DNA from: Bigelowiella natans CCMP2755
Taxonomy: Eukaryota > Cercozoa > Chlorarachniophyceae
Length of the DNA: 46,499 bases
Direction of reading: 5' to 3'
Assembly: GCA_000320545.1 (NCBI GenBank)
Contig: ADNK01001943.1
Span: forward strand, 1-46,499
The translations under genes were made by a program, and so were the position numbers. This document shows, piece after piece, positions 22,204-31,012 of this stretch. A model generated the notes under the pieces. It ran no database searches. It was not told where the DNA came from and saw only the letters and a program-made list of their open reading frames with translations. Position 1 is the first letter of the stretch; each line of letters starts with the position of its first letter.

Positions 22204-25052
22204 CAACTATTTCAAATAAATACTGCAGGTGTGAATTCGCTATCCCTCTCTTTTTTTAATCAATTTTCGCATGGTGGATGTTTCTCAAAAACACGTAAAT
22301 TTATCGTATCGAAAGTTGATCGAAAACTCATGATAATGATGATTTAATGGTTCGGTATCATGATTGACCAGATCGGATTTGTCATATCTTTCGGCGTGCT
22401 CACGGAGGTGGTGTCTCCAGTTCCGAGGTAGCCATATCCATTTCCACCCCAACACTTGATGACGCATCCTACAATTTACCAATCATACATAGAGGAATTA
22501 CATCGCGCCTATCGTGTTTTCAACCAAAGGAAACAAATTTGAAAAAATAACAATTCTAGGGATTACACCAATGTATGTGTGGCGACAATTAATTGAAAAT
22601 GCTATCGGCTCATAAATAAAGATAAAAATATGAAAAGTAATAACCAACGGCCATGGTGATGCAGTTGTGCTGGAAGCCGCCGGAAAGACCACTAACAGGG
22701 TCACTGGCAGGGATGTTGATGTATCTGGACAATTAAAATGGAACATCAATTATGCTAGAAAACGAGGAGCGTTTTTAAAAAAGTATTGCGGCACACTGTC
22801 AACAAACAACTCCCTCGCCTTCGCGACACTGTAGCAAATCAATATCTGGTGTTGTGGAGCCTTACACAGGAGAATTCCTATTGGTATAGGTGCCATCCCC
22901 GACTACGCCATAAGTATTCTCGCCCCAGCACATAACCCTGATAGAGAATATATGATCAGTGAAATATTCATCAATTCTTTCATAAACATTTTGGCCTCCT
23001 CGAACAAACACCTACTGGTTACTGTAAATCTCCTATGGTAAAACTATTTATTATCTTGGTCTCTTCTTTTCCCCCTTGGAGTTAAATTACCTTTGCGTGG
23101 TAAGCAAAACGCAAGTAGTGGCCCTTGTGAGCGCAATTTTGGTAGCTGGTGCAGGAAGAGTCACCTTTCAGAGTATTACATAGGGAATTCTTCAGTAAAA
23201 TTAGTACGTACTTACGTATGATACGTATAATACTCAATTAATGTTCGGTATAAATGCCGTTGTGCCTAATGAATCTCTCGTTCACTTCCAGGGAAAGCAC
23301 GCATATGGAAAAAGTGAAAGAAATAGGAAAATGAAATGCGAGAAATCCCAGTAAAAAATGTAACAAGGAAAACTAATTGAGAGGTTAGGTACAAGTTGTG
23401 GAGTGGGCTCGGAGTTTTGAGTCCGTCCATTGCCAACTTGTCCCCATGTGTTTCTACCCTATGAATTAAACATATATCTGAGACGCAACGGAGATGAGGT
23501 GTGCCAAAAGTAAAGCACCCAGCATGAGACACTGCCGCCAGAGTGAATGGCACAGGTGTGGTAGGCACCGCCTTCAACATCTGTCACCTAATGGTACTTA
23601 GCATGAATATCATCCATAGCATCCTGGAAGGGGTGATTCTTGTATTCTAAAACGATGACAATGCTAGGGCGGGTTGTGGTTTTGATTCTATGAAACAGGT
23701 GGTGATAATTCAGATTAAGTTTGTTTGATTTTTAACAACGAAAGTAACGCAAACGATAAATCCAAATATAAAGGGAATATTGATTGTTAAAGCATTATAT
23801 GAAAGGTTTATACATTAGAGAGCGATATTGTATGGGGTTGCAGTTTTTGGGTAGTGGTGCCTAGATATTTTGTCACAGTCTCATGTTTAGCAACCAAGAA
23901 TTTAGAGCATCGACTAATAGCATACTACCATCTCCGATTTGTCCATAGGCGTTGTAACCCTATTCATCGAGTATGTAAGCCATCAGTTCTTGGCTAAGTA
24001 TGCTTTACATACAAGCGAGTTTTCCTTTTCCTTTCGAACTAGGACTTGAAATGAAATTCAATACACCGTGCCATATTACATCCAACCCCCCCTTCCCCAC
24101 CTCCCTTACGCCTACACACACGTATTGTTTCCTACCCAGCAGACAAGCGAAAAATCGTCAAGAACTGCGCAGGGAGTCCCAGCATAATATGTGCCAAAGC
24201 CATCTACAGCATTCCCACCAGACCCGCCGACACCAATATCTACTGCGTGTCGTCCTGCTGGAAGAAGTACGTGTGATGGTGCAGGGCATCCAGTAGAAGT
24301 TCCAGTCGTCAAATCCCCTGCAATAGTAATTAGAAAAAAAAAGCAAAGCTACTCAATGAAGCATACAATTTTTACAAGTGAGGACTGCTTACCACTTTCG
24401 CCGTTCCTACACTCTCCCCAACAGTGAACGGATCCAGCAGTTGTGAGGGCACAGCCAGTGAAAAATCCAATATTAATGTCCTGGACAGGACTCGTCAAAG
24501 TTGTGAGTGTCGCAAATTGTGCGGGGTTTCCATTAAAGCCATATACGGAATTGGCCAAAATCTTTAAATGGTTCGTTCCCGAGACTGAAACCTGCGAAAA
24601 AGAGGCCCACCACAATAGTAGAGTTGACTGCCGATTAGAAGATGGAGTAGCATGTGGAGTGCTCAGATTTTAGCGGTGTTAGCGCCGCACCGTATTATCC
24701 GTGTAAAGAACCCACGTGGCATAGGACGAATCACCGAAGATCGATGCCACAGATTTTCCAGCCAACAAATTCTGAGAGAAATACGTCACTTCATAACTCT
24801 GTTGGGTTTTAAATCACACTTGTTGAAATAAAAGTTTACCATGGGTTCCCCGGGTCCCGTGGAATGGGGGCTATTTGATGTAGTTCCGGTGCCAAATTGG
24901 CCATAAGCATTGTTTCCAAAGCATCGCACGTCGGAGGAGCCGTACTTGACACATGTGTGGATGCCTCCAGTAACCAGCTGATACTGCGCAGCTGCTTGAA
25001 GAGCACACAAAAGAAGAGAAAATACCGCCTCCATCCAAGTATACGAACCCAT
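18247..25052 (-). CDS. predicted cell-surface protein: signal peptide, RCC1 propeller, LamG-like domain, Ser/Pro/Thr stalk, one membrane span (24 exons, 1071 aa)
   Basis: Minus-strand exons: 25052-24840, 24771-24691, 24591-24393, 24317-24136, 23959-23929, 23580-23519, 23458-23393, 23164-23091, 22937-22866, 22724-22645, 22468-22369, 22125-21990, 21840-21792, 21681-21649, 21559-21447, 21103-20983, 20858-20804, 20655-20543, 20412-20307, 20109-19095, 18937-18863, 18781-18686, 18478-18410, 18321-18247. They total 3216 nt, in phase throughout. Residues 1-22 look like a signal peptide (FSLLLCALQAAAQ). About seven RCC1/BLIP-II-type blades follow to ~387 (e.g. GGAYHTCAIHSGGSVSCWG, YGQIGDG). A Ser/Pro linker precedes a LamG/concanavalin-like domain at ~433-670 (GLEAWYIADT, ANAMNGHKTLQFG, GEIPEVIVYSRPL). 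Then come a Ser/Pro/Thr stalk to ~967, a hydrophobic span (LLLLIAAIAGVLGLLCCCLI) and a basic tail (VCCRRRRKK). The topology fits a type I surface receptor or adhesin. Alternatively, the start could lie upstream, with the signal region spliced as an intron. The exon 11 and 17 donors are the weakest. Confidence 0.85.
18575..18611. repeat. (TA)n microsatellite in intron
   Basis: This TA run lies in the intron between exons 22 and 23 of the RCC1-LamG gene. Confidence 0.95.
19266..19481. repeat. 36-bp minisatellite coding for the stalk
   Basis: There are about six tandem 36-bp units in exon 20 of the minus-strand gene. Each encodes SPTSAPSMTPSV or a close variant. The period is a multiple of three, so copy number can change without a frameshift. 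Units differ by only a few bases, which suggests recent expansion or homogenisation. Confidence 0.9.
20229..20299. repeat. (TA)n(GA)n compound microsatellite in intron
   Basis: A TA run merges into a GA run in the intron between exons 19 and 20 of the RCC1-LamG gene. A further TA run lies at 20459-20481. Confidence 0.95.
22160..22202. repeat. (TA)n microsatellite in intron
   Basis: This TA run lies in the intron between exons 11 and 12 of the RCC1-LamG gene. Confidence 0.95.
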
Positions 25053-25382
25053 CTATGTAATTCGTTGGTTGAATCAGAGCCGCTCCCACACCTTCGGTAA
25101 CTGTGTTGTCGATGAGCTCTGAGCTTCCCTGAATGAGACAACGTATTTCTGTTACATGTACTGAGACCGTAGATCTATTTCGGATTGACACGCGCAGTCT
25201 AAAAATAGATATGGATGTGTCTAAAGGGCCAAGATTCATGCTGTTATTCAGATGCGACAACTCCATTTAACTAATTAGCATAGAAACGTAGCAAACTTGT
25301 GGTACGACATCGAGTCTCTACGACATCGTGAGATGGAAGTTTTGGGATCTAGCGTGAGGCGTTACTTCATGTAGTTCGTTTC
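25053..25382. other. 5' region of the RCC1-LamG gene up to the MULE
   Basis: This is the presumed 5' UTR and promoter of the minus-strand surface-protein gene. A minus-strand open stretch here (GSSELIDNTVTEGVGAALIQ) has a plausible acceptor and could be another upstream exon. The MULE inverted end begins at 25383, so regulatory DNA of this gene may have been displaced or replaced by the transposon. Confidence 0.4.
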
Positions 25383-25498
25383 GAGAAATGTTTATGCGTC
25401 CCCGCCCTTGTGCACCGCCTAAATGTTTCCCCGGATATGAAAACCGGGAGTACTCAAGAGTACCCGCTTGTACCGGGCACTCACAAACGACCTCAAAA
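25383..25498 (+). repeat. left terminal inverted repeat of the MULE
   Basis: This repeat begins GAGAAATG and ends GACCTCAAAA. It is the reverse complement of 29504-29617 at about 92% by eye. Confidence 0.92.
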
Positions 25499-25986
25499 AT
25501 TCAAGTATCCATTCGAGCCCCTCATCCATCCCCTTGCCCATCTCGCTCCCCCTCGCCTCTCACCTCTCCTCTAGACCTCCACCAGCATTTTTAACAAATC
25601 ACATTTTAGTGCACGGAACGGAGCTTTCAATTCCTTATCCATTTCGCCTTTGTGACCATGGCGAGTGATCAGGAGGACTCAGAAGAGGATGTTATGGCTC
25701 ATGTTATGGATGATGATTGGACGCGGGAGCACGGGGACAAATGGCAGGAATTCAAGGCCGGAAATAAATTATATTGCTCGAGAAAAGAGTTGATAGAGAA
25801 GGTTACTGACCTTGCAGTTGAAACTGGCTTTAGAGTATATCAAAATGGATCTCCAAAGGATCAACTTAGCGTTTTCACGTGCGTCAGTTTCGGAAAGAAA
25901 AAAAAGGACAACAGGGAAAGAAAAACAAATCAGAAAAGAAATCGAACATCGCTAAAGTGCGGATGTAAGTTCAAAATCAGAATTAA

Positions 25987-25987
<1 letters not shown>

Positions 25988-26019
<32 letters not shown>
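25988..26019. repeat. (TG)n microsatellite
   Basis: This GT dinucleotide run directly follows the first transposase exon and precedes the tRNA-like sequence. Confidence 0.95.
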
Positions 26020-26020
<1 letters not shown>

Positions 26021-26021
26021 C

Positions 26022-26102
26022 AAACGGAGGCACGGGTTCGATTCCCGTATCAGATTTCCATGTCTGCATCCGATTAGCTTAGTGTCAGAGCTACGATTTT
26101 GG
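26022..26102 (+). tRNA. tRNA-like sequence in permuted order (3' half before 5' half), possibly degenerate
   Basis: A canonical T arm lies at 26032-26048: stem ACGGG/CCCGT and loop TTCGATT, with B-box GGTTCGATTCC. It is followed by ATCAGAT (26049-26055), T, and CCA (26057-26059). Nine bases later come ATCCGAT (26068-26074), TA, and a D arm GCTT-AGTGTCA-GAGC (26077-26091) with an A-box-like TAGCTTAGTG. ATCCGAT pairs with ATCAGAT at six of seven acceptor positions. Upstream AAACG (26022-26026) can pair with CGATT (26094-26098) at four of five positions as an anticodon stem. Weak points are the missing GG in the D loop, a two-base spacer before the anticodon stem, an undefined anticodon (possibly TGG or GGN) and no clear bulge-helix-bulge. 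It could be two abutting tRNA-derived fragments rather than a functional permuted gene. Confidence 0.42.
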
Positions 26103-28452
26103 TGATGTTGTTGATCATGTGTGGTGTGATGGTGTGTTCCCCAGAAGTTGAGGAGGGTGTGCAGAAGGTGAACTCAAGCTTTCTCCAGCACACGGTGCGG
26201 TGCAACGCGGGCAGCGAGGCAAGAAAAAGGATTATAGACCAGAGGAGAGGCCAAAAAATATCGGACCCTATGTTGCAAAAGTTGGCAGACTTTCTTCAAT
26301 TTAATCTCAAATATCGGCAAATCCGTGCTTGGATCATTCGAAACGGGTATGACAAGGTGGTGGGAACATCAGCTGAGTAGATTCGCAACTTGATCATAAG
26401 GGTGAAAAAAGCTGTGGTGGATAAACGGATAAAGAGCGCAGATCCCAAAGATTTAATCTCTTTGCCTGACACGGAAACAGCCCGTGAGCAAGAATTCTGC
26501 GCGAACTAGCTCACATAGCATACAATAGCGATGGTGGGAAAGCGTTGATAGAAGCGCTGCACAGATACCAGAAACGAGGAGTTGTGAAGTACAGGTAATG
26601 GACACAAAGATGATGATCATTTGACTTGTGATACTGACAGTGTCGTCTGTCTCTTTCAGATTTTCAACGAACGATGACGGAACGATGATGCGAGTGACAT
26701 GGATGTTCAGCGACAATATACGAAGAGCTCGGAAGCTCGCTGACGTTATCATGTTTGACGGGGCGGCTGGGAGGGTCGCCTATGATCTCTCCATCTTCAT
26801 ACCATCTGTGATAAGTGAAGAGAAGATGATATTGCCGATCGCTTATTCCTTGGCAGTGGGTGACACCACAGAATCAATGCAAGAAATATTGAAGCAAATC
26901 CAATCGATTATGGGCATCGAGAAGGTCGTGGATGTTGCCGAAACCCACCTTCGTAATGGACGACAGAGTGAGTGGAGACAAGTTGGCAGAAATAACTGAG
27001 GATGCCAAGGTCCAGCGCTGTTTGTGGCACAAGAGGCAAAATATCAGTAAACGTCTCGCTGGCCGCCGTTACCGTACCGCTGCCGTCAGAGAGATAAAAA
27101 AAATCTTATATGCCTCATCTGAAGCTCAGTTTAAGCGCAAGTGGGATGCTTTCAAAGAGAACTTTCCTGCCGAGGTCAACATGGTCAAAGAATACGTGGA
27201 ACAACGGGACTCCGAGTTCGTCAAGTATCAACGCGACAAGAACATGAACCTAGGATTCTATGACAGCTCAGCAGCAGAATCGATGAACAACTCCATAGAC
27301 TCTTACAATCTGTTCACAGATGATGGCACGCTGTCGCTTGTGCAATATTTTTTTGCAATCATAAGACACAATCGCTCCATGCGAGCCAAGGAGCAAAGGG
27401 AGGCAGATGAAAACGCCACGAACATCCTCCAAAAGAAACTGAGGCTTGGCAAGAATGTGTTTTTGAAGGAAGCTGCCAGGCTAAACTCGAACTGGGCCGT
27501 CGAACGTTTGAAGACCCAGTTCAGTGTGATAGACAATTACCAGGTCGAATACCACGTCGACAAGAAGTTTGATGGCTACGTGGTGCGTCATCGCACAGAT
27601 CTTGGTGATGGGGAAAAACCGGTCGAGAGAACAGTAACCGTCTGCAACGTGGCCTTGGATGGATATGATCCCGGGTGGCAGTGCTCTTGTCACGAAGACA
27701 CTGCCTATCGTATCGTCTGCAGGCACATTCTAAAAGTGTTGGACCATGAAAACCAATTGAATTATTCCGACAAGATGCTCGCTGACAGGTGGAAGCGAAC
27801 ATTTGCCCTGCCTGTTGAGATGAATTATTCAGAATTGACGTCAGATGTCGAATCCAATGTCGAATCCAATGTCGATTCTAAAGATGACAGCGATTTCGAC
27901 ATCGACGTCGATGAGAATGAGGACCATGAGGACCATGATGGGGAGCTTTTGGTTGGGGATTTGGATGGTGGCGTTGCAGACGGCATCGACCCCAGAAAGA
28001 GATATCTCAATCTGAGAGCCAAGTTTGACAACATGTGCGCGCATGCGGCGAAAACGATGGCCCTGTACACCGTCGTTGATGCGTTGGCGGAATTAGTTCG
28101 TGACACTTTGTCTGGGATGGATTCCTCCGGTGCACAGTTGAAGTCGGCCTTGAGGTTGACTTCGAACACTTTGCTGTCCTTGGCAGCGGAGAGGAAAGAG
28201 AAAAAAAGGGAAGATGATGGAGACACGGTGCTTGGCTCTCTGTCGCAGCCAGCTCAGAACGTGTCCGTTCCACGGACGGTGCAACGATCTGGCCGCAAAC
28301 CAGGTCGCTACAAGAGCAGCATGTGCATCAATGTGAAGAAAAGGAACAGGCAGTGCAGTGCATGTGGGATTTCGGGTCACACTAAGCGTTCACGGGAATG
28401 TCCGAAACACTTTGAAAATGCCGTTGAAGCAGACAGTCTTGATGTTTTGTGA

Positions 28453-29503
28453 GCATGTTCTCCGCAGATGTTGAAATTAGGTGATGCGCTGTTTGTTCTG
28501 TCAGTGGCTGCATGCATGGCGTGATCTGATGGACACTCAATGCTGTGCATGCACGTGTGCACGCACGTGCACGTGTGTGCCATGAGAGTGTGAATGTGAC
28601 GACCGGAATCAGATGCTTTTTGAATGCATGAAACACACAATGGAAGAGACAAATGGATGCAATGTGAGCGCTGCAGCCGCTGCACACGTGAGCGCTGCAG
28701 CCGCTGCGTCCATGGCTGCATTGGGATGACCATTGAAGAGTTCACATGCTCTGTCTAGCTGTGCACGTGAGACGGTGATTGAATCTTTTCAATGGTCATC
28801 CTGATGCAGCCATGCGTGAGACGGATGTGATGCAAGTGATTGAATCTTTTCAATGGTCATCCTGATGCAGCTGTGGATGCAGCGGCCACAGCTGAAGCGC
28901 TCACCATGGAACGTGCACTTGTTCATCAGAGCCCCATGTGCATGCATGATGCATTGAGACACAAGCAGACTTCTGCACACGATGCATGCATGTTCAGGCT
29001 CTGGGCGCACGGTCCTGTGAAAGCATCACAGATGTTCTCCTGTGAAAGCATCACAGATGTTCTCTTGGTGCATGTGTGGGCAAGTCGTGTGTGGTCGCAC
29101 TTGTGTGTGCCCAGAGCCCCACATGCGTGTGCAATGTGCACAGAGACTTCCACGTGCAATTGCACACATTTGGACTCTGAGCACTTCATTCAACAATGGA
29201 ATGATGGCAAACAATGAAAATTGAAGAGCTCATTGAAGCTTGGGCCCACTGCAGCTGTGCAAACGTCAACAAGTGCAAAACGAAAGAGCAGCGACTGGCA
29301 AGCGAGGACTCATGAGGATCAAGGAAAGGAGGGTGTTTGCATCCTCATGCTGATCATCCCACGAGGTGCTGTGCATGTTCGCCACATCGATCGTTTGCTG
29401 CATTGGGGAAGAATTGAAAGTGGAGAGGGACGACCTTGCTCCATCGATCAACAAGAAATTCAGTCAATGAGTAGCCTGGAGGAAGCTGCCATTTGGGTTC
29501 GGG
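28453..29503. other. MULE 3' subterminal region
   Basis: This is non-coding DNA between the transposase stop and the right inverted end. It is rich in TGCA/CATG words and contains the MITE-like copies at 28714-28871 plus a 19-bp duplication (CTGTGAAAGCATCACAGATGTTCTC at 29014-29065, twice). No gene is supported. Confidence 0.5.
28714..28871. mobile_element. MITE-like repeat cluster, copies C
   Basis: One end (GCTGCATTGGGATGACCATT, about 28715-28734) is matched in inverse by TTCAATGGTCATCCTGATG near 28790-28808. The GTGAGACGG...GATTGAATCTTTTCAATGG unit is then repeated directly at about 28816-28871. This is the same family as the copies at 17410 and 18041, here nested inside the MULE. Confidence 0.75.
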
Positions 29504-29617
29504 TTTTGAGGTCGTTTGTGAGTGCCCGGTGCAAGCGGGCACTCTCGAGCACTCCCGGTTTTCACATCCGGGGAAACATTGGGCGGTGCACAAGGGCGGG
29601 GACGCATGACATTTCTC
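29504..29617 (-). repeat. right terminal inverted repeat of the MULE
   Basis: This is the reverse complement of 25383-25498. It retains C/G at all seven substituted positions, so it may be closer to the ancestral end. Confidence 0.92.
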
Positions 29618-29621
29618 AGTT

Positions 29622-29670
29622 GGTTCCGGTGCATGCACATGCAAAGCATCGCGCGTCAGAGGAGCCGTGC
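29622..29670 (-). pseudogene. fragment related to exon 1 of the RCC1-LamG gene
   Basis: Immediately beyond the MULE right end, GTTCCGGTGC and a 28-nt stretch (29642-29669) match 24884-24893 and 24919-24946 in the same orientation. Three substitutions fall in the 28 nt, all transitions, and about 16 nt between the two blocks are missing. Read on the minus strand, it encodes GSSDARCF against GSSDVRCF in the intact exon. This indicates a partial duplicate of the surface-protein gene into which the MULE inserted. Confidence 0.65.
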
Positions 29671-30202
29671 GGAAGGGGAAAAAACATGAGTGATGAAGTG
29701 GGATGTCAGGATGTGCCGGTGAAAAAGTGACAACCTGCTAGCCTGTCGGGCAATTTCGGAGAATTCTTTTCGACCTCAAGCAGTGCAACAAGCCTCATCG
29801 AGAAAACATGTCATCAAGGGGGTGTCACTCCCCGGGTTTTGGTCCGTGTCATGCTCGGCGGTTTTGCCCCGGCGTCAGCCGGAAATTTTTTTTCATTTCA
29901 CCCAAAAAAATGCAATTTTTCATTCAAATTTCTCAGTGAAAAGTCGATGCTTGCACCGCAATTGCGGTGATCGATTCAGCATGAACAACAAAATGAAATG
30001 GAAATTCAAATTCCTCAATGTTTTCTTCAAAAACCATCCACAAATTGTCCAGTGAAATTGCCCAAACATCGGCGGAATTTCTAGCACTGTGTCATTAGGA
30101 CATGCCTGCCCTCTGAGCTTCCAAGAATTCTCGAGAATTCTGAAACTTGCACCGTCCCAACCAACTTCCCCTTCCTTTCCCGTCCACCTCCAACCCACCC
30201 TG

Positions 30203-30518
30203 ATGGATGAATCTGACTGGGCAATTGACACAGGGAAACATGTTCGTGTGCATTGGAGGTATGATGGCCAGGTGAAATGTTGGACCTGTGTTGTGGGAAA
30301 GCAGAAAGGAGCATCATTCTCTGTGCGTGAGGTGGGAGGTAATTCTTTTCCTTGGGGCGGTGACAATGAAATCCTTTCGCCCAAACAAGACGAATGGAAA
30401 TTTGTGAGGCGGACTTGCATCGAAGATGCTGTGAAGGATGTGTGCAGTGCCTGCTCGGATGGTTCCAGAGGGCGTTGTTCATGTGAAGCCATGGAGCACG
30501 ACCCACAGGACATGGTGA

Positions 30519-30553
<35 letters not shown>

Positions 30554-30883
30554 TCTTGACAGCTGTCATTTGAACAAACGCATTCGAATCAGAAGGGAGT
30601 CGTTGCTGAAAACAACAGAAGAGTGAAGGACATGAGCTTGGACTGGGTCGCTCCTTGTGAATTAAATGAGAGTTGTTGCAACCAGAAGGCTAGCAGACCA
30701 CCTTCAGAATGGCAATTCCCCAGTTTGTTTGCGAAAGATTTGTGTGCAATTTGTGTTTTGGTTTTGCAATGGCAGGTGTCCGTGTTGTCAGAAGAAAAAC
30801 AGGAAGCTCAGATGCTTGCACGTCACGTCTCACAAGGCATCAACCAACAGAAAGAGACGATTGAATCCCCGGAGGACTACTGA
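30203..30883 (+). CDS. two-exon gene of unknown function inside the hAT-like element, 210 aa
   Basis: I do not recognise the product. The exons are 30203-30514 and 30563-30883. The donor GTGAGC is followed by a (TG)n tract that fills most of the 48-nt intron, the acceptor is CTTGACAG, and both sides are phase 0. The first exon begins MDESDWAIDTGKHVRVHWRY and looks like a small beta-rich domain (possibly Tudor/agenet-like, a guess), then a Cys-rich segment (KDVCSACSDGSRGRCSCE). The second exon has further cysteines and ends in a charged tail (EEKQEAQMLARHVSQGINQQ). The frame is open upstream to 30089, so the start could be earlier. Reading through an AG at 30776 in a second frame gives another Cys-cluster (CPCCQKKNRKLRC), so the 3' part could be spliced differently. 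It may be an element-encoded protein or a captured host fragment. Confidence 0.5.
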
Positions 30884-30970
30884 TGCAACTTTGAAATCAC
30901 ATTCACACGATCATGGTGGCACACATTCATCACACAACATCAAAATCGCTTTCCAATTGTCATCATCAAC

Positions 30971-31007
<37 letters not shown>

Positions 31008-31012
31008 ACACA
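30971..31012. repeat. (CA)n microsatellite
   Basis: This CA dinucleotide run lies inside the hAT-like element. No gene is supported between 30884 and 32010. Confidence 0.95.

Larger units (their letters stand above)
25658..28452 (+). pseudogene. MULE transposase (FAR1/MuDR type), disrupted
   Basis: The coding parts match MULE transposase order. An N-terminal zinc-type DNA-binding region (25658-25988, with SLKCGCKFKIRIKG) is interrupted by an intron-like (TG)n stretch. The catalytic core has D in MFDGAAG (about 26757), D in FVMDD (about 26958) and E in SSAAESMN (about 27277), with CLWH between the second D and E. A SWIM zinc motif follows (CSCHEDTAYRIVCRH, about 27682-27726), then an acidic stretch, and a terminal CCHC knuckle (CSACGISGHTKRSREC, about 28353-28400). 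Disruptions are an in-frame TAG at 26378-26380, a frameshift near 26487 and another near 26935. Everything from about 26941 to 28452 remains open (over 500 codons). An intron joins AG at 26594 to A at 26660. Confidence 0.85.
25383..29617 (+). mobile_element. Mutator-like (MULE) DNA transposon, 4.2 kb
   Basis: Inverted ends of about 115 bp (25383-25498 and 29504-29617) enclose a MULE-type transposase. The ends differ by about seven substitutions and two 1-nt indels. Every substitution is a transition with the A/T state in the left copy. The flanks AGTTCGTTTC (25373-25382) and AGTTGGTTCC (29618-29627) match at 8 of 10 positions, consistent with an old 9-10-bp MULE target duplication. The transposase is broken, so the copy is unlikely to be autonomous. 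Confidence 0.88.
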
